Source: Lunularia cruciata
Lineage: Eukaryota > Streptophyta > Marchantiopsida > Lunulariales > Lunulariaceae
Direction of reading: 5' to 3'
Assembly (NCBI GenBank): GCA_948567375.1
Contig: OX419755.1
Coordinates: 1,679,001-1,743,000 of the forward strand
Length of the DNA: 64,000 bases
The position numbers were made by a program, and so were the translations under genes. Of the stretch, positions 36,031-47,159 are shown piece after piece (the stretch's first letter is position 1; each line of letters starts with the position of its first letter). A model generated the notes under the pieces. The model saw nothing but the letters and a program-made list of their open reading frames with translations, made no database searches and had not been told where the DNA came from.

Positions 36031-36225
36031 CACATAGGATAACAAGAATCGAAAAAGGCGACCGCGTAGGAAAAATGAAGGATAGAAAGACCTCATCAAG
36101 CCGTACAAGGCGACCGCGTAGGAAAAATGAAGGATAGAAAGACTTCATCCAGCCGTACAAGGGAGAGACAAAAAGGTAACATGAGGCTAAGCCCATAACA
36201 AGCAGGATGGGAAGGATATTATGTT
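36031..36225 (-). mobile_element. Nested LINE tails: tandem-unit copy inside an older copy
   Basis: ATAACAAG at 36039-36046 and 36195-36202 flanks a 148-bp tail insert whose outer part is present twice (a 52-bp unit starting at 36057 and 36109). The sequence outside the direct repeats reads CACATAGGATAACAAG on the left and CAGGATGGGAAGGAT on the right. Joined, these resemble another, older tail of the second subtype. One tail therefore seems to have inserted into another. Confidence 0.72.
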
Positions 36226-36409
36226 ACTAGACGGCTCGTTTACCTTCCCAGTTGCTTGTGAAGAATATTGAGAAAGTTGCATAACTACGTGTCCTTCTGT
36301 ACTTTCTACTAGCCTCTCATAATGGAGTTTTGAGTGGTTTCACCCTCGAATTTGTCATTTCAACTGTTATTAACCTCTCACCAACGTCTCTTAAAGTCTC
36401 TCGGTACTA
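36226..36409. other. Short spacer before the pogo-like element
   Basis: No gene or repeat seen. It ends with the TA at 36408-36409 that serves as the left target duplication of the transposon. Confidence 0.5.
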
Positions 36410-36437
36410 CAGAGTTATCCCTCGATATAGTGACACC
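36410..36437. repeat. Left terminal inverted repeat (28 bp)
   Basis: CAGAGTTATCCCTC followed by GATATAGTGACACC. It matches the reverse complement of 38369-38396 at 27 of 28 positions (G against T at position 15). Confidence 0.93.
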
Positions 36438-36447
36438 TTGTTATAGT

Positions 36448-36715
36448 GACAGGGTATCACTATTTACCAATAGTGACAGACGATGGCCACTCCAGTGCCA
36501 CTATATCAAGGAAGTGTGCACAGAAGTCATGGACGAAGAAGTTGCTCGATATAGTGACAGTATTTCCATAACATTTGCAATTTATTTGGGAGAAGATAGC
36601 AAATAGTGACGGGGTGTCACTATTTACCAATAGTGAATAGTGACAGATGATGGCCACTCCAGTGCGCTGTTACTATATCAAGGAAGTGTGCACAGAAATC
36701 ATGGTGAAGAAGTTT
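36448..36715. repeat. Duplicated subterminal block of the pogo-like element
   Basis: A segment from GTGACAGGGTATCACTATTT to GTGTGCACAGAAGTCATGG is repeated, with small changes and a short insertion, at about 36602-36700. Both contain GATGGCCACTCCAGTGC. Several ATAGTGACA motifs occur here, as expected for subterminal transposase-binding repeats. Confidence 0.8.
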
Positions 36716-36948
36716 GGCGTTCAAATTTTATTAAAAATGATTATTTCTGAAGCTGGAAAAAGGACTTGATAGAAGATTGTTTCAAACTCTCCAGCATGGT
36801 GATGCTTGGCTCCTTCGCAAGACATTTTTGGAGTGGGTAAAGAACCTGATGCAGATCATTATTGACAGCAAATTTTGATGAATATGATGCCAAAGGCACC
36901 GCTTAGAATTAGATAATTTTACATGACTTTGACTCCTACGAGAGCAGT

Positions 36949-38350
36949 CTAGATTGAGATGAGATCCGCAATGTCATCATCGTTGTCAGAATCAGCAGGC
37001 GGTATCAGGTTGCCAGATGAGATCAGAACACTCTTGATGATCTCAGTCTCATCGATTTCCGAACTACCTGTGGGTTCATCTTTGTTGAAGTCGATCAGTT
37101 CCGACATGTCTCCCATGATACCAAGTGAGTCCGCCAATACATCATGCATTTGAACAGATGACATCATATTAGCTAGATCAATGAAAACATTGTCGTCTTT
37201 GCTGAAGGCTGGAGCAAGGCAATCAATATCATTGTTGGAATTTTGCAGCACTGTCCAACGGCAGAACATTCACCTTTAAGAAGCATCATTGGATGGTATT
37301 TTCAGAAATGTTATCGTGGGCCTCTTGAAGCCAATGAAGAACATTTCACATATGTGTGTGTTGGTGAATTGGAAAATAATTCATGGGCGTCTCATCACGT
37401 GAGCATTGCCACAACTTGTATTCATTGAGTAGTGGGCAAAGCATCACCTTGCAATACCGTACCTTTAGTGAGCAAATGATCCCCTGATCTAGTGGTTGGC
37501 AATTGCTCGTCACATTTGGTGGGAAAAAACAGAATTGTAATCGCTTCAAAGGTGAATGATTGATTGAAAAGCATTGTACCACATCTACACATTTTTGTGA
37601 AGATGTGGTACAATGCTGGAGAGCGGTTTCTTCAATATTCCAAATATCTTTCAATGGCATGTTTTCCAAACATTGGCAAATATGAGCAAGCCGCCTGTCA
37701 ATTGTTGTTTTGCCTGTCAAATTATACACACCGCAATGTCGCCTGCTAGTAGTCCCTTTACAAGTGAGAAAGTTCTGAAGCTATCCATTTGATGCCTTGA
37801 AGGCAACCAAATACTCCTCAAGCATGAGAGTAAGGCTACCCTCATATTTGCTCAATATTTTGTCTCAAAATTCTAGATTCTTGGCATGAAGAACCTCTCA
37901 AGTGACGTTGATATCGGGTGCGGCGATCTCAACTCAAACATGTCATTGATGCAACATAATTTTGAGAGTGTTTGAGCCAAATGTCCTCAGGCTCTTTTTG
38001 GACCTATTGATTGCAGACTTCTAGATCTCGACCTTGATTAATTCAGATTTTTTAATGATGTTGTTCACCATAGGCTGGGACACTCTGAAGTGAAGAGAAG
38101 CTTTGACCTAGGACTTCCCAGCTTTGACAAAGTTAACCACATTCAGCTTATGACTCAGACTCATCCTTGCTTTGCTTTTGCTCTTCTTACTAGAGTTTGT
38201 TATTGATTTCAATTTGACTATAGGAGCGCAATGCTTTATGAAATGTATATTCTCTTGGGGTCTCCTCACAACAGGCCAACAGTAGTTTTCTGTCACATAG
38301 AACATCATAGAGTCGCACTTGTTATAGTGACACCCTCCATATAGTGACAC
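36949..38350 (-). pseudogene. pogo/Tigger-like transposase remnant
   Basis: Pieces on the minus strand, in order: a CENP-B-type helix-turn-helix start at 38350-38108 (SKARMSLSHKLNVVNFVKAGKS region), a DDE-domain piece at 37729-37346 and an acidic C-terminal tail at 37269-36949. In the DDE piece, IWNIEETAL stands where the first catalytic Asp (NxDET) is expected, so D has become E. The block with the second Asp is missing. It rejoins at RLQFCFFPPNVTSNCQPLDQ, which carries the third Asp. The junction holds a perfect hairpin (37571-37616). The enzyme is certainly inactive. Confidence 0.88.
37571..37616. repeat. Perfect hairpin at a transposase deletion junction
   Basis: Sixteen-base arms (37571-37586 GCATTGTACCACATCT; 37601-37616 its reverse complement) surround a 14-base loop that can itself pair ACAC with GTGA partly. 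It lies where the central catalytic part of the transposase is missing, so it may be inverted filler DNA from repair. Confidence 0.9.
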
Positions 38351-38368
38351 CTAGATGCCACACCAATA

Positions 38369-38396
38369 GGTGTCACTATATAGAGGGATAACTCTG
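38369..38396. repeat. Right terminal inverted repeat (28 bp)
   Basis: GGTGTCACTATATA then GAGGGATAACTCTG, the inverted partner of 36410-36437, followed by TA at 38397-38398. Confidence 0.93.
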
Positions 38397-38499
38397 TACT
38401 AGACAGTTGTGTATTTCATTTTTCCTTACGATATGAATGTAATTTTGTAGGGTACCTTTGACAAAAGGGAAATGAGATCCATAGTGTTTCTTACAAAGA

Positions 38500-38650
38500 T
38501 TCAGAGTGCTTCTTACTCCTTTATAGTCCCATATTAACCCCTTTTCTAGTCCCATTTTTTCTACACGGTCGTCCTTTCTTTTCATTTTAACCCCTTTTAC
38601 CTTCATGATCTTCTGTCCTTTTTGTTTTCACACGCGGTCGCGTTCTTCAC
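38500..38650 (+). repeat. Two degenerate LINE-tail-like segments
   Basis: Two successive pyrimidine-rich stretches end in CTACACGGTCG (near 38560) and CACACGCGGTCGCG (near 38635), like the tail end CTACGCGGTCGCC. Each is preceded by TTAACCCCTTTT, not TAGCCCCATTTT. Similarity is weak and no target duplication is visible. Confidence 0.4.
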
Positions 38651-38889
38651 ATCTTACAAGGCGTTGGAAATAAAGGTTGCATGTTTGGCACACTTTTTGC
38701 ACACCTACTATTCATCTTGAATGAGCACACTACCATGCCATGAAGAGAAAAGAACAAGCACAACCTTATCAATAATAATCTTATCAATTGGTTTGATGCA
38801 GGGGCACTACAGGAGAAAACTGGAAGCAAGACAAATCAATCAGTACCTTGCTCCAATGTCTTCATAGCCACAAATTAAGATGAACCATC

Positions 38890-39345
38890 ATTGTTTACAA
38901 TTATTATAAATATTGATACATATCTGCACAATGTTTATAATATAAACAGAATACAAAAATATATACAGTATTTATGTCAATTCTTTTTACTATAAATCTA
39001 GTTGCTTGAAGTGAGGAATGGAATACCTGTAGGTTCTAAACTAATGAAAAACTTGATTATGTTGTATAACTTTGCTTCTCTAGACGGTTGCTCAAGCTTC
39101 TTGACTACGCCACTAACATCTCAATGGAATGAAATACTTGCTATGTGAAAGGTATATCCAAGGTTATCTGAAATAGTCTGAAATAATCTAACACTAACTA
39201 ACATGACTGTAGGGTGTTAGGTACAAACCCTAGCATCTATAGTATAGGTTGTTAGGTACAAACCCATCTATAGTATAACATCTATAGTATAGGTGCATGC
39301 TATATCAATGCGACATGTACTACCATTTGATATGTACTCTTACTC
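38890..39345 (-). repeat. 3' LTR of the Copia element (approximate)
   Basis: Aligns by eye with 43590-44146 through scattered shared blocks, with clear divergence. It contains a local duplication of GTTAGGTACAAACCC and CATCTATAGTATA (39205-39295). It appears to lack the LINE-tail insert present in the other LTR. Confidence 0.7.
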
Positions 39346-39499
39346 ATCAAAGAAATGATAGTACTCCGATCAAAATTCTAAACTTACAAAACTTATCCCT
39401 TGGTAAAGCTTTTGTAAATAGAAATAGAAATAAATATAAAATATAAAAGAATATGTGCGATTTGATTTTTGATGTTGATGAAGCTGAAAAACATAGATA

Positions 39500-42400
39500 T
39501 TGTTTTTCTTCTTGATCTCTCACATACTAATATTGGATCTCTATGTGCTTTGTTCTCTTGTGAAATTCTGGATTATACATGAACTTGATAGCACGTTGAT
39601 TGTCATTGTACATCGGGGTTGGACCATCTTGTTCAAATTGCAATTCCTTGAGTGACCTACAGAGCCATAATAGCTTCTTTGGCAGCTTGACATACTGCCA
39701 TATACTTTGCCTCTTTGGTGGAAGTGACAATGCATTGTTGTCATTGGCTACTCCAAGCTAATCGTCCACCATTCATCATAAATGTGACACCACTTTGTGT
39801 CTTTCTATTATCTAAGTCACTTGCAAAATCAAATCACAATATCCAACTAGTGTACTAGAAGCATCAAAACCTCCACTAGATTCTAATCCATGATCCAAAG
39901 TACCTTTAAGGTACTTGAAAATTCTCTTCAATGTTTCACAATGTTAAGATAAAGGATTAGTACTAAATTTTGCTACCATGCTAACAATATAAGCTTTATT
40001 ATGTCTTGTACCTATCATAGTATACATTAGACATAGTGTTGCTTCTTGGTAGGGTGTTCTAATTGGTTCACTTTTTGCACTTGTCATCTAGAATTTTGAT
40101 CCATAAGAGTAGCAATTGGATATGCATCTCCAAGATTAAATTGATTTATAATTGACTCTACATATCTTTCTTGAGTAAATCTGATTTTGAGTTTTTCTCT
40201 ATCACAAAAAATTTAAAGTCCTACATAGCATTCTACTTCTCCATATGTAACTTCATACTCTGTACCATACTTTAAATCATGGTAGAAATTTGTGATTTAT
40301 CTTTCCCATGAATCAATCTATCATCTATAAAGATACTCAGGATTATCCCGGATCCATAATACACACAAGGATCAAAAAGTGAGGTTTGCAACCCATACCT
40401 CAATAGGAAGTCATCAAACTTCTGGTTCCAGTCCTCAACGTTTGCTTTAAGCCATAAGGACTCTTTAGCAATCAATAAACTCTCTTCTCCTTTCCAACTT
40501 CTATGTATCCTTGTGTTTTCTCCATGTAAATTTCCTCATGGAAATCTCCATTAAGAAAAGCTATCTTGATGTCAAATTGGGCTATCTCATATCTTTTGGC
40601 GCAACTAGTCAAAGAAAATGTCTCATGGAATCAAATTTTACTACTTGAGCAAATGTCTCCTCATAGTTGATTCTTGCAAGCTTTGAATATCACTTGGTTA
40701 CAAGTCCAGCCTTTTTCCTTGAGATGTTGCACATAGTGTCAAGCTTGGTTCTAAAAAACCACTTACATTTTGTTACTTTTCTGGTCGGCTTCCAAGTCTT
40801 GTTCTACTTCAATGACTTAAATTCTTCATCCATGGCCTTCTTCACACTCTCATGTAATTGCACTACATTTTGCAAATGAACAGGATCTGAACCTTTTTCT
40901 CCTTCAATCTTAGCTGCAACAATATAAACATAAGATGTTTTACCATAAATCTAACTCACCAAGTGTTTGTGGTGGTCTTCTCTTTCTCTTGATTCTACAA
41001 TTTTCTCCATCTTAAGTGGTTGATGTGAGCTCATTTGCAAATCAGGTTCTTGATCACCCTCACTTTCTTCTTGAAGTGGATAGATGCTAGTCTCACTTGA
41101 TGATTCTTTTGTAGCCTAGTCTTCAAACTACTTAGGAGCTTGTGGAAACTTTCCATAAACTTCTATCTCATCAATTCTTATTCTAGCATTGGCTTGCTCT
41201 TCATCTCTCTCTTGAAGACAATCTATGGCTAAGTTCAACATCTCTAACCATTGATGATCAAGTTGCTCATCTTCAATAGGATATCCCTATTTTCATGTAT
41301 CTTGTTTTCCTTTTGATCCCACAATATGAAGGTTTTGGATTCTTAACTATATTAAAAAAGAAGACATCTCTTGTCCCTTTGGATCAAACTTCTTTCTTTG
41401 ATCATTTGGTGTATGCAAAAATATTGAGCAACAAAAGGTTCTCATATGTGAAACTATTGGTTTGTTCCATACCAAAGCTCCTAAGGAGTTCTCTCTAAAA
41501 CTCTACTAAAAAACTCTTATTAACACATGTGTAGTAGCTCCCACTACTTTTGCCCACAACTCTCTAGGCAGCTTGCTAGAAAGCAACGCATTCTTGTTGC
41601 TTCAAACATAGATCTCTCTGAGATACCATTTTACTCAAAGAGTATAAGGCATTGTAAGTTCATGGACTAATCCAACACTCTATACAAAAGCAAAAAGATT
41701 TTTTAGTGTATTCAACTACTCTATTAACGTGAAATTTTTTTATCCTTAATCCATATTGATTTTCTACATATATGTGAAGTTGTTTGAAGCAAGAGAGAAT
41801 TTTTGGCTTCACTTTAAAGAAAAATACAAATCTGAAACCATTAGTATCATCCATAAAAGGGGATACATATTGATCCTCCTATTGAGTTCACACTCATAGG
41901 ACCACAAATATTACTATGAATGAACTCTCCAACTTTGTACTTGCCCCTATTGTTCCTAGATTTTGCAAAAAGGTTATCTATGCTACTTTCCTAGAGCACA
42001 TCAATCACAATAGAAAAACTTTTGACTACCAATCTTCTTTAGGTCCCTTTACTAATAATTCTCTCTCCATCTTCCCAATGTTGGCAAGAATGAGATGACC
42101 AAGTCTCAAGTGCAAAAGTGCAATATCTAACTTTTGACATTGTTTTTGCTTTTCTAGCTTCTCACTCTCCGCATTGCTTGCAACAATAGAGGTTTCTTGG
42201 GAAACATTAACTATCTTGGTAACTTTGATATGAAGTTTGTAAATCTTTGAATCACTGATACCCTTCATCACCACTACTCCATCTTTCTCCATATAACAAC
42301 CCTTTTGGTGTAGGTGGTTTGGATGTCTTTGTCCACTACTTGACCAATGTTGAACAGGTTGCGCTTCAACTCCAAAATGTAAGGAACTCCTTTGATGACA

Positions 42401-43500
42401 CCTTCTTGTCTACTTGCACCAAGCTTACAAGAAATTGAGATATCATCCACTCTAGCAACTAGAGCCTTTTGATTGTCAAGAACATACACGGGTCACATTC
42501 CGTATTCAATCTTCTTGAAATCTTGGAACCACTCTTGTCTATTGATCATGTGCTCTTAAGCTCCTCCATTAGCAAATCAAACATCATTGTCTAGATTACT
42601 AATACTTGTGGTAGAGCTCAACTAGTAGTGAATGAAATACTCTAAATCATTAGAATATTGGCTTGACTTATAAGATTAGTGATGTCATGGTGCCTCTTCT
42701 TGGGAAGTTTTGTTCACCTCTGCATCCTCTTACCTAGTGCTCGTTCTTTCCGCATTTCTTGTAGCTTGTTCTCTTCTCAATTTAGAGATGTTTGTCTTCT
42801 TTTGAGTCCCACCATCATTGCTACCTCTAATTCTTCTCCTATTGATAGCAAGAAAGACCTTCTCTCTTGAACTCTCTTCTTTCTTCCCTCCACATCTGTT
42901 CAAGGTTTCTTCCTTGAGCAGTCTTGCATTGAGTCTCTCAATGGCTTGTTGCTCCTCAGGTACATTATCCCATGTGGTTATTATATGGCAAAAAGTTGAT
43001 GTAAACAATAATAATCTTGGTGATGATTGAGAAATTTTCTATTCTAACACCAAGGTTACTCAACTAACTAGCAAAAGTTTCTACTTGGCTAATAAAACCT
43101 ACTATCTCATCTCCTGGTTTCATTTGCAACTGAAAGAATCTTTGTTGGAGAACATGCTTATTCTTGGAAGCACAATTCTGATGTAAGGCAATCAATATAC
43201 TCCACATTTGGTTTGCGGTTTAAAAATTATCAGTCTCTGTAAATATTTCTCTTCTATGGGTACAAAGATCTACATTTCTGTAACATCATTCTTGCTATGC
43301 CAGTCTGTCTCTTCCCCATCAACTATGGCTTTTTTATGGTCTCTGTCTCATTAACAATCCTTGTAGATCTCTTTGACTTGAAGACTATCATTATCTAGAA
43401 TTTACAAATCAAGAAATTCTCTCCATTAAATTGACTAATGTGTGATATATCTCTCACATTGCTTGTTGTTCCCATTATGGCATGATCTACTCTCAGATTT
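39500..43500 (-). pseudogene. Copia gag-pol remnant
   Basis: Minus strand, N- to C-terminus: gag piece 43008-42730 (TTWDNVPEEQQAIERLNARLL); protease C-terminal part 42489-42274 (YILELKRNLFNIGQ); GAG-pre-integrase 42292-42026 (ALLHLRLGHL); integrase piece 41854-41660; RT piece 40475-40272 with YGLQTSLFDPCVYY and the catalytic FIDD still readable; RNase H piece 39730-39527 with YNDNQRAIKF and HKRTKHIEIQY. Stops and frameshifts separate all pieces, so no full polyprotein can be made. Confidence 0.9.
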
Positions 43501-43589
43501 GAAAGATCTCTTCTAATCTCTTTAAAATACTAAAACAAGAATAATCTTCTATCATTCAATCATGTGAATTGTGTGCACATAGATGATTG

Positions 43590-44146
43590 AAAACTGTCAT
43601 AAATAATTATACAATAGTGCACAACATTTCCAATATACAAGGAACGCAATAAGATCTACAAAGCAGTTCTGCCTATTTCCTCTGGTTGCAAATCTAGTCA
43701 CATTAAATGAGGAATGGAATACCTATAGACTAGTATTGTTCTAAGTTAATAAAAACCTTTCTGACGTTGCCTTGCCTTGCTTCTCCATAATGTTGCTCAC
43801 ACTTCCCTCTGCTCAAGCTTCTTGACTATATCACCCGGCCTTGCTTCTTCATACTGTTGCTCACACTTTTCGCTCCTCAAGCTTCTTGACTATACCACCC
43901 GCCTCTCGAAGAACATGAACATCTTCATATATGAAGGGTAACATTTAAAATATTCTAATATTGAGGTTTAGCCCCATTTTATCTTTTTTTTTCTCTCCCT
44001 TGCTTGATGGGGTCTTCCCATCCTTCATGTTTTCTACGCAGTCGCCTTTGTCTCAAATATTCTAACGCTAACTAACTCTGTCAGCGAGTGCTATGTATAG
44101 GTACATGCAATATCAATATCACATGTACTGCAATGTACTCTCAACA
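43590..44146 (-). repeat. 5' LTR of the Copia element, with insert
   Basis: Longer than its partner because of a 64-bp tandem duplication (units from 43775 and 43839, CCTTGCTTCTCCAT/CCTTGCTTCTTCAT) and a LINE-tail insertion at 43959-44054. On the minus strand it begins TGTTGAGAGTAC. Confidence 0.75.
43948..44065 (+). mobile_element. 96-bp LINE-tail insertion in a Copia LTR, 11-bp target duplication
   Basis: AAATATTCTAA at 43948-43958 and 44055-44065 flanks 96 bases running from GAGGTTTAGCCCCATTTTA to TCTACGCAGTCGCCTTTG. The other LTR reads AAATAATCTAACACTAAC at the matching place, near 39182-39199, which looks like the unoccupied site. This orders the events: LTR duplication first, tail insertion later. 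Confidence 0.9.
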
Positions 44147-47100
44147 ATAATAATCAGTGGGTCGTTTAGTGCAGTGGTCTTTGTCCTGCGAGTCTGAACT
44201 TTATCAAAAGATTATGGACCGTTTCACGTGTAAAACGTGGTGGAAGAATCTCACTCCACAGTAACGGCCTACTTTTGTCTTCAGCCTTCAGAGCCGACAA
44301 GTTGGCCACTAGCTATCTTCTGTCTCCCTTCTTTGAGATCGCTAGCAACAGCCACTTGCTTCTAAGGAACGTACATGCCATCTGAATCTGTGAGGGAACA
44401 AAAACCGTAGTTTGTGTCGGAATAAGATTTGATGTAGACATTATTGAGCCTGTTCTGTTCATTTTGAGAACTTGAATAGTGAACTCACGAAGACACAATT
44501 GAAGCCCTGAGACTGTAAATCTGAGCTCGATACGGTGTCCACAGTTCTGAAGTTATCACAGACATGGGAAGACAAGACTCAGCAAACCTCGTGGCGCTAG
44601 GAACTTCCGGAAGGTCTATGAAGTACTCCTCACCTCAAGAACAAAATTTGGAAGATTATCATTTTCAACGTGGTGACATAATTGACGAGAAAACATTTAT
44701 CTTGAGTAGAAGTTACCAGATATTTTATGATCAAAAGAGCGGTGACAAATACGAGAGCCCAAATACGTGCATTCCAGTCTTTCATGTACATTTTCAGTCT
44801 TAAGACTTTTAATGCGTCCCTTTAGCGATTTACTACCCCCACCACAGAGGGACTTTGGGGAATCACTCACTTCCGATCAATCTTTCTTCAGAAGTCTTCT
44901 CTTAGGGCGAGCACTATTCGCATCTATTTTATTTAACCTGTTGATGTTCTCCGCTTTAAAAGCACACCTTGAAAACTCGGTAAATAAACTAAGCATATCG
45001 ATAGGATCGGTAGACGATGTGTGAAATTTAGTGAAGTTCAGGTTGATACAGCACACTATGTGATCTTCTCAGGATTATGAGCGGTTTGTGCTGTATCGTA
45101 TTGGACGTCAATTGTGCTGGGACGGCCGTAAATCTATCGCGATAGGGCTAACTTTTAGTTGTACAATGATTGAACTGAATGAGAAAATGAAATGAATTTG
45201 CTTCCACGGCGGTGTTCTTTGAAGTTGTAGTCAACCGCAGGCACAAATTTGGCTTTGTTTAAGAAGAAACATTAGGTCGTCGACGATTTTTCCAAAATAG
45301 CCAACATATCGCATCCGTACCGCAGTTGCGATAAGGTCTACTTGACTCGTTTGTCTCTCCCTTCGGAGGTTTTCAATGATTTTTAGTGAACTTGGCATGC
45401 ACTGTGTCGCTGTGTGCACGGTTAGTGATTGTTCGAAGTAAACTGTTACTGCTCGGATTCCTGTACTGTTCTACCAGAGAATGGGACCAAGCACATAACC
45501 AGAATAACGGAGACGACCGGAAGATCAATCGAACTTCTCCTGAGAATAGTTTTTTATTTTTATTTTCTTCCCAAGGTTCAAAATGACGTTTCCTGTTGGT
45601 GTCATAATCATTGGCAGCGAGAATGTATTTTAAACCCTGGGAGTTAAGTCTCTTTCTTTGGAGCCTTTGCCAGCAGCTGCAATTGCGAGAATCTCACCCC
45701 TGACAGTTTCTTACACACCGAGGACTGAACTGCAAGCCCCAGCAGTGAAAGTGACCATTGTTTCATCAAGTTCAGGAATGAAGCACTCCGTTGAGCCAAT
45801 TACCAACAGTGAGCACTATCTGACGCTATTTTAATCCATGAATTGAATGTTTGATTTCCCCCTCTTCTTTCATTACTTAAAGTAAAAATTTAGTTAATAA
45901 AGTAAGTATGGGGAAGTAGTATTCAATACCCCTATACTAATAAATTTTAAATTTAAGTTAAAAGTTTTAAATTTGAAAATTAAATGGATCTTTTTTTATC
46001 TAGCGGTATTGAAATAACTCCAACTAAATTTCCGGACGATCCAAAAAGATCTTTGATTTGCTCTTTAGATCTTCGATTGCCCCGCCAACTTAGTTGACAC
46101 TATATATCGATACCCATCACATCAATTTGTTATTATATTAATTGGTTTCTTATTGTTATAAACTCAAGGTAAATGTCTAATCAAAATATTGTGCATTAGA
46201 CATTCCTGCAAAGCCGTTAAAATGAACCTTTTCTAATTCTTATGCTTCTATGGTCAGTCAAGTATGTAAGTAGTATACCTAAAAGAAATATGTTTTTTTT
46301 TTCTCAGCTGATAATTTTCTCTAAAACCTAAGAAATTATAATTCGTACTGGTTTTTTCTTGGTAATCGACTTATCACTGAACTATATATAAAGGATATCC
46401 AATTGAGCACCATCATAGTTTTATTCCTTGGGACCAGAATGTGGCATTTGGGAGGAACAAATCAAACTTTCATCTATTCTTATATTTATATATATATTGA
46501 TTCCTAAATTTATTTATTTTACTTCTATTACTCCATTATTGTTATATATTCTATTCTAGTATAAATGAATTGTTAACTGCACATTTGATACACATTCCAA
46601 GTCACTAATAACACTAAATCATTAACCTTTAAATTAAAGAAATTTAGAAGTTTATTATTGATTGGTAAGTAATTTCTTTATGAAATTTTAGACCTTAAAT
46701 TTTGTGCAGATTATTATAAAAATATAATTCTACATTTCTAACAAAAATTTTCATCTTCAGTTTATTTACCAATTTATTGTAAATAAATTTTTTATCTTTT
46801 CAATGGTGAATTACATAAAAGGTTTAGCTCAAAAATTTAAATTTTCCCTGGTTGTATCTTTATCTATTTTGGAGTTTTTAAATCTTATCACTCAAAAATT
46901 CAACAAGTTTTGGTATATTTTTTAATTATTATTTTTAAAATAGTATTAAAAAATTATAGTAATTCAACCTACTTAAATATACTGAATCTGTGAGATTTCA
47001 GATATTTAGTTTAAATAAAATAAAATAATTATCTTATTTTTTATGATCATCCAACATTTTATAAACTCTTAAGCAAGTCTACCGAATACAAAGACCTCCA

Positions 47101-47159
47101 AGTTAAGGGGAGATAATGAAAATATAATTAAACAATACTCCGTTCAACGAATTAGTTCT
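44147..47159. other. Unrecognised stretch, AT-rich in its second half
   Basis: From 44.15 to 45.84 kb the sequence is unique-looking with even composition. Frames at 44564-44803 and 44767-45024 (79 and 85 codons, plus) overlap and carry no motif I know. From 45.84 to 47.16 kb it is strongly AT-rich with nothing to call. Confidence 0.45.

Larger units (their letters stand above)
36410..38396 (-). mobile_element. pogo/Tigger-like DNA transposon with intact ends
   Basis: The ends form 28-bp terminal inverted repeats (36410-36437 and 38369-38396), starting CAGAGTTATCCCTC and differing at one position. Each is flanked by TA (36408-36409 and 38397-38398), the target of the Tc1/mariner superfamily; a terminal CAG is typical of pogo. 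The 1987-bp interior encodes a broken minus-strand transposase with CENP-B-like and DDE-type pieces. Both ends carry extra TATAGTGACA motifs as subterminal repeats. The ends look intact, but the enzyme is not, so it could move only with help from a relative. Confidence 0.92.
38890..44146 (-). mobile_element. Ty1/Copia LTR retrotransposon, decayed
   Basis: LTR-like segments at ~38890-39345 and ~43590-44146 share GTGAGGAATGGAATACCT / AATGAGGAATGGAATACCT, GCTCAAGCTTCTTGACTA and TAACACTAACTAAC-like blocks. On the minus strand the right LTR starts TGTTGAGAGTACATTG, a common Copia LTR start. Between them the order gag, protease, integrase, RT, RNase H on the minus strand defines Copia. The outer limits on the left side are approximate, and I did not find a clear primer-binding site. 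The right LTR contains a 96-bp LINE-tail insert. Confidence 0.9.
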
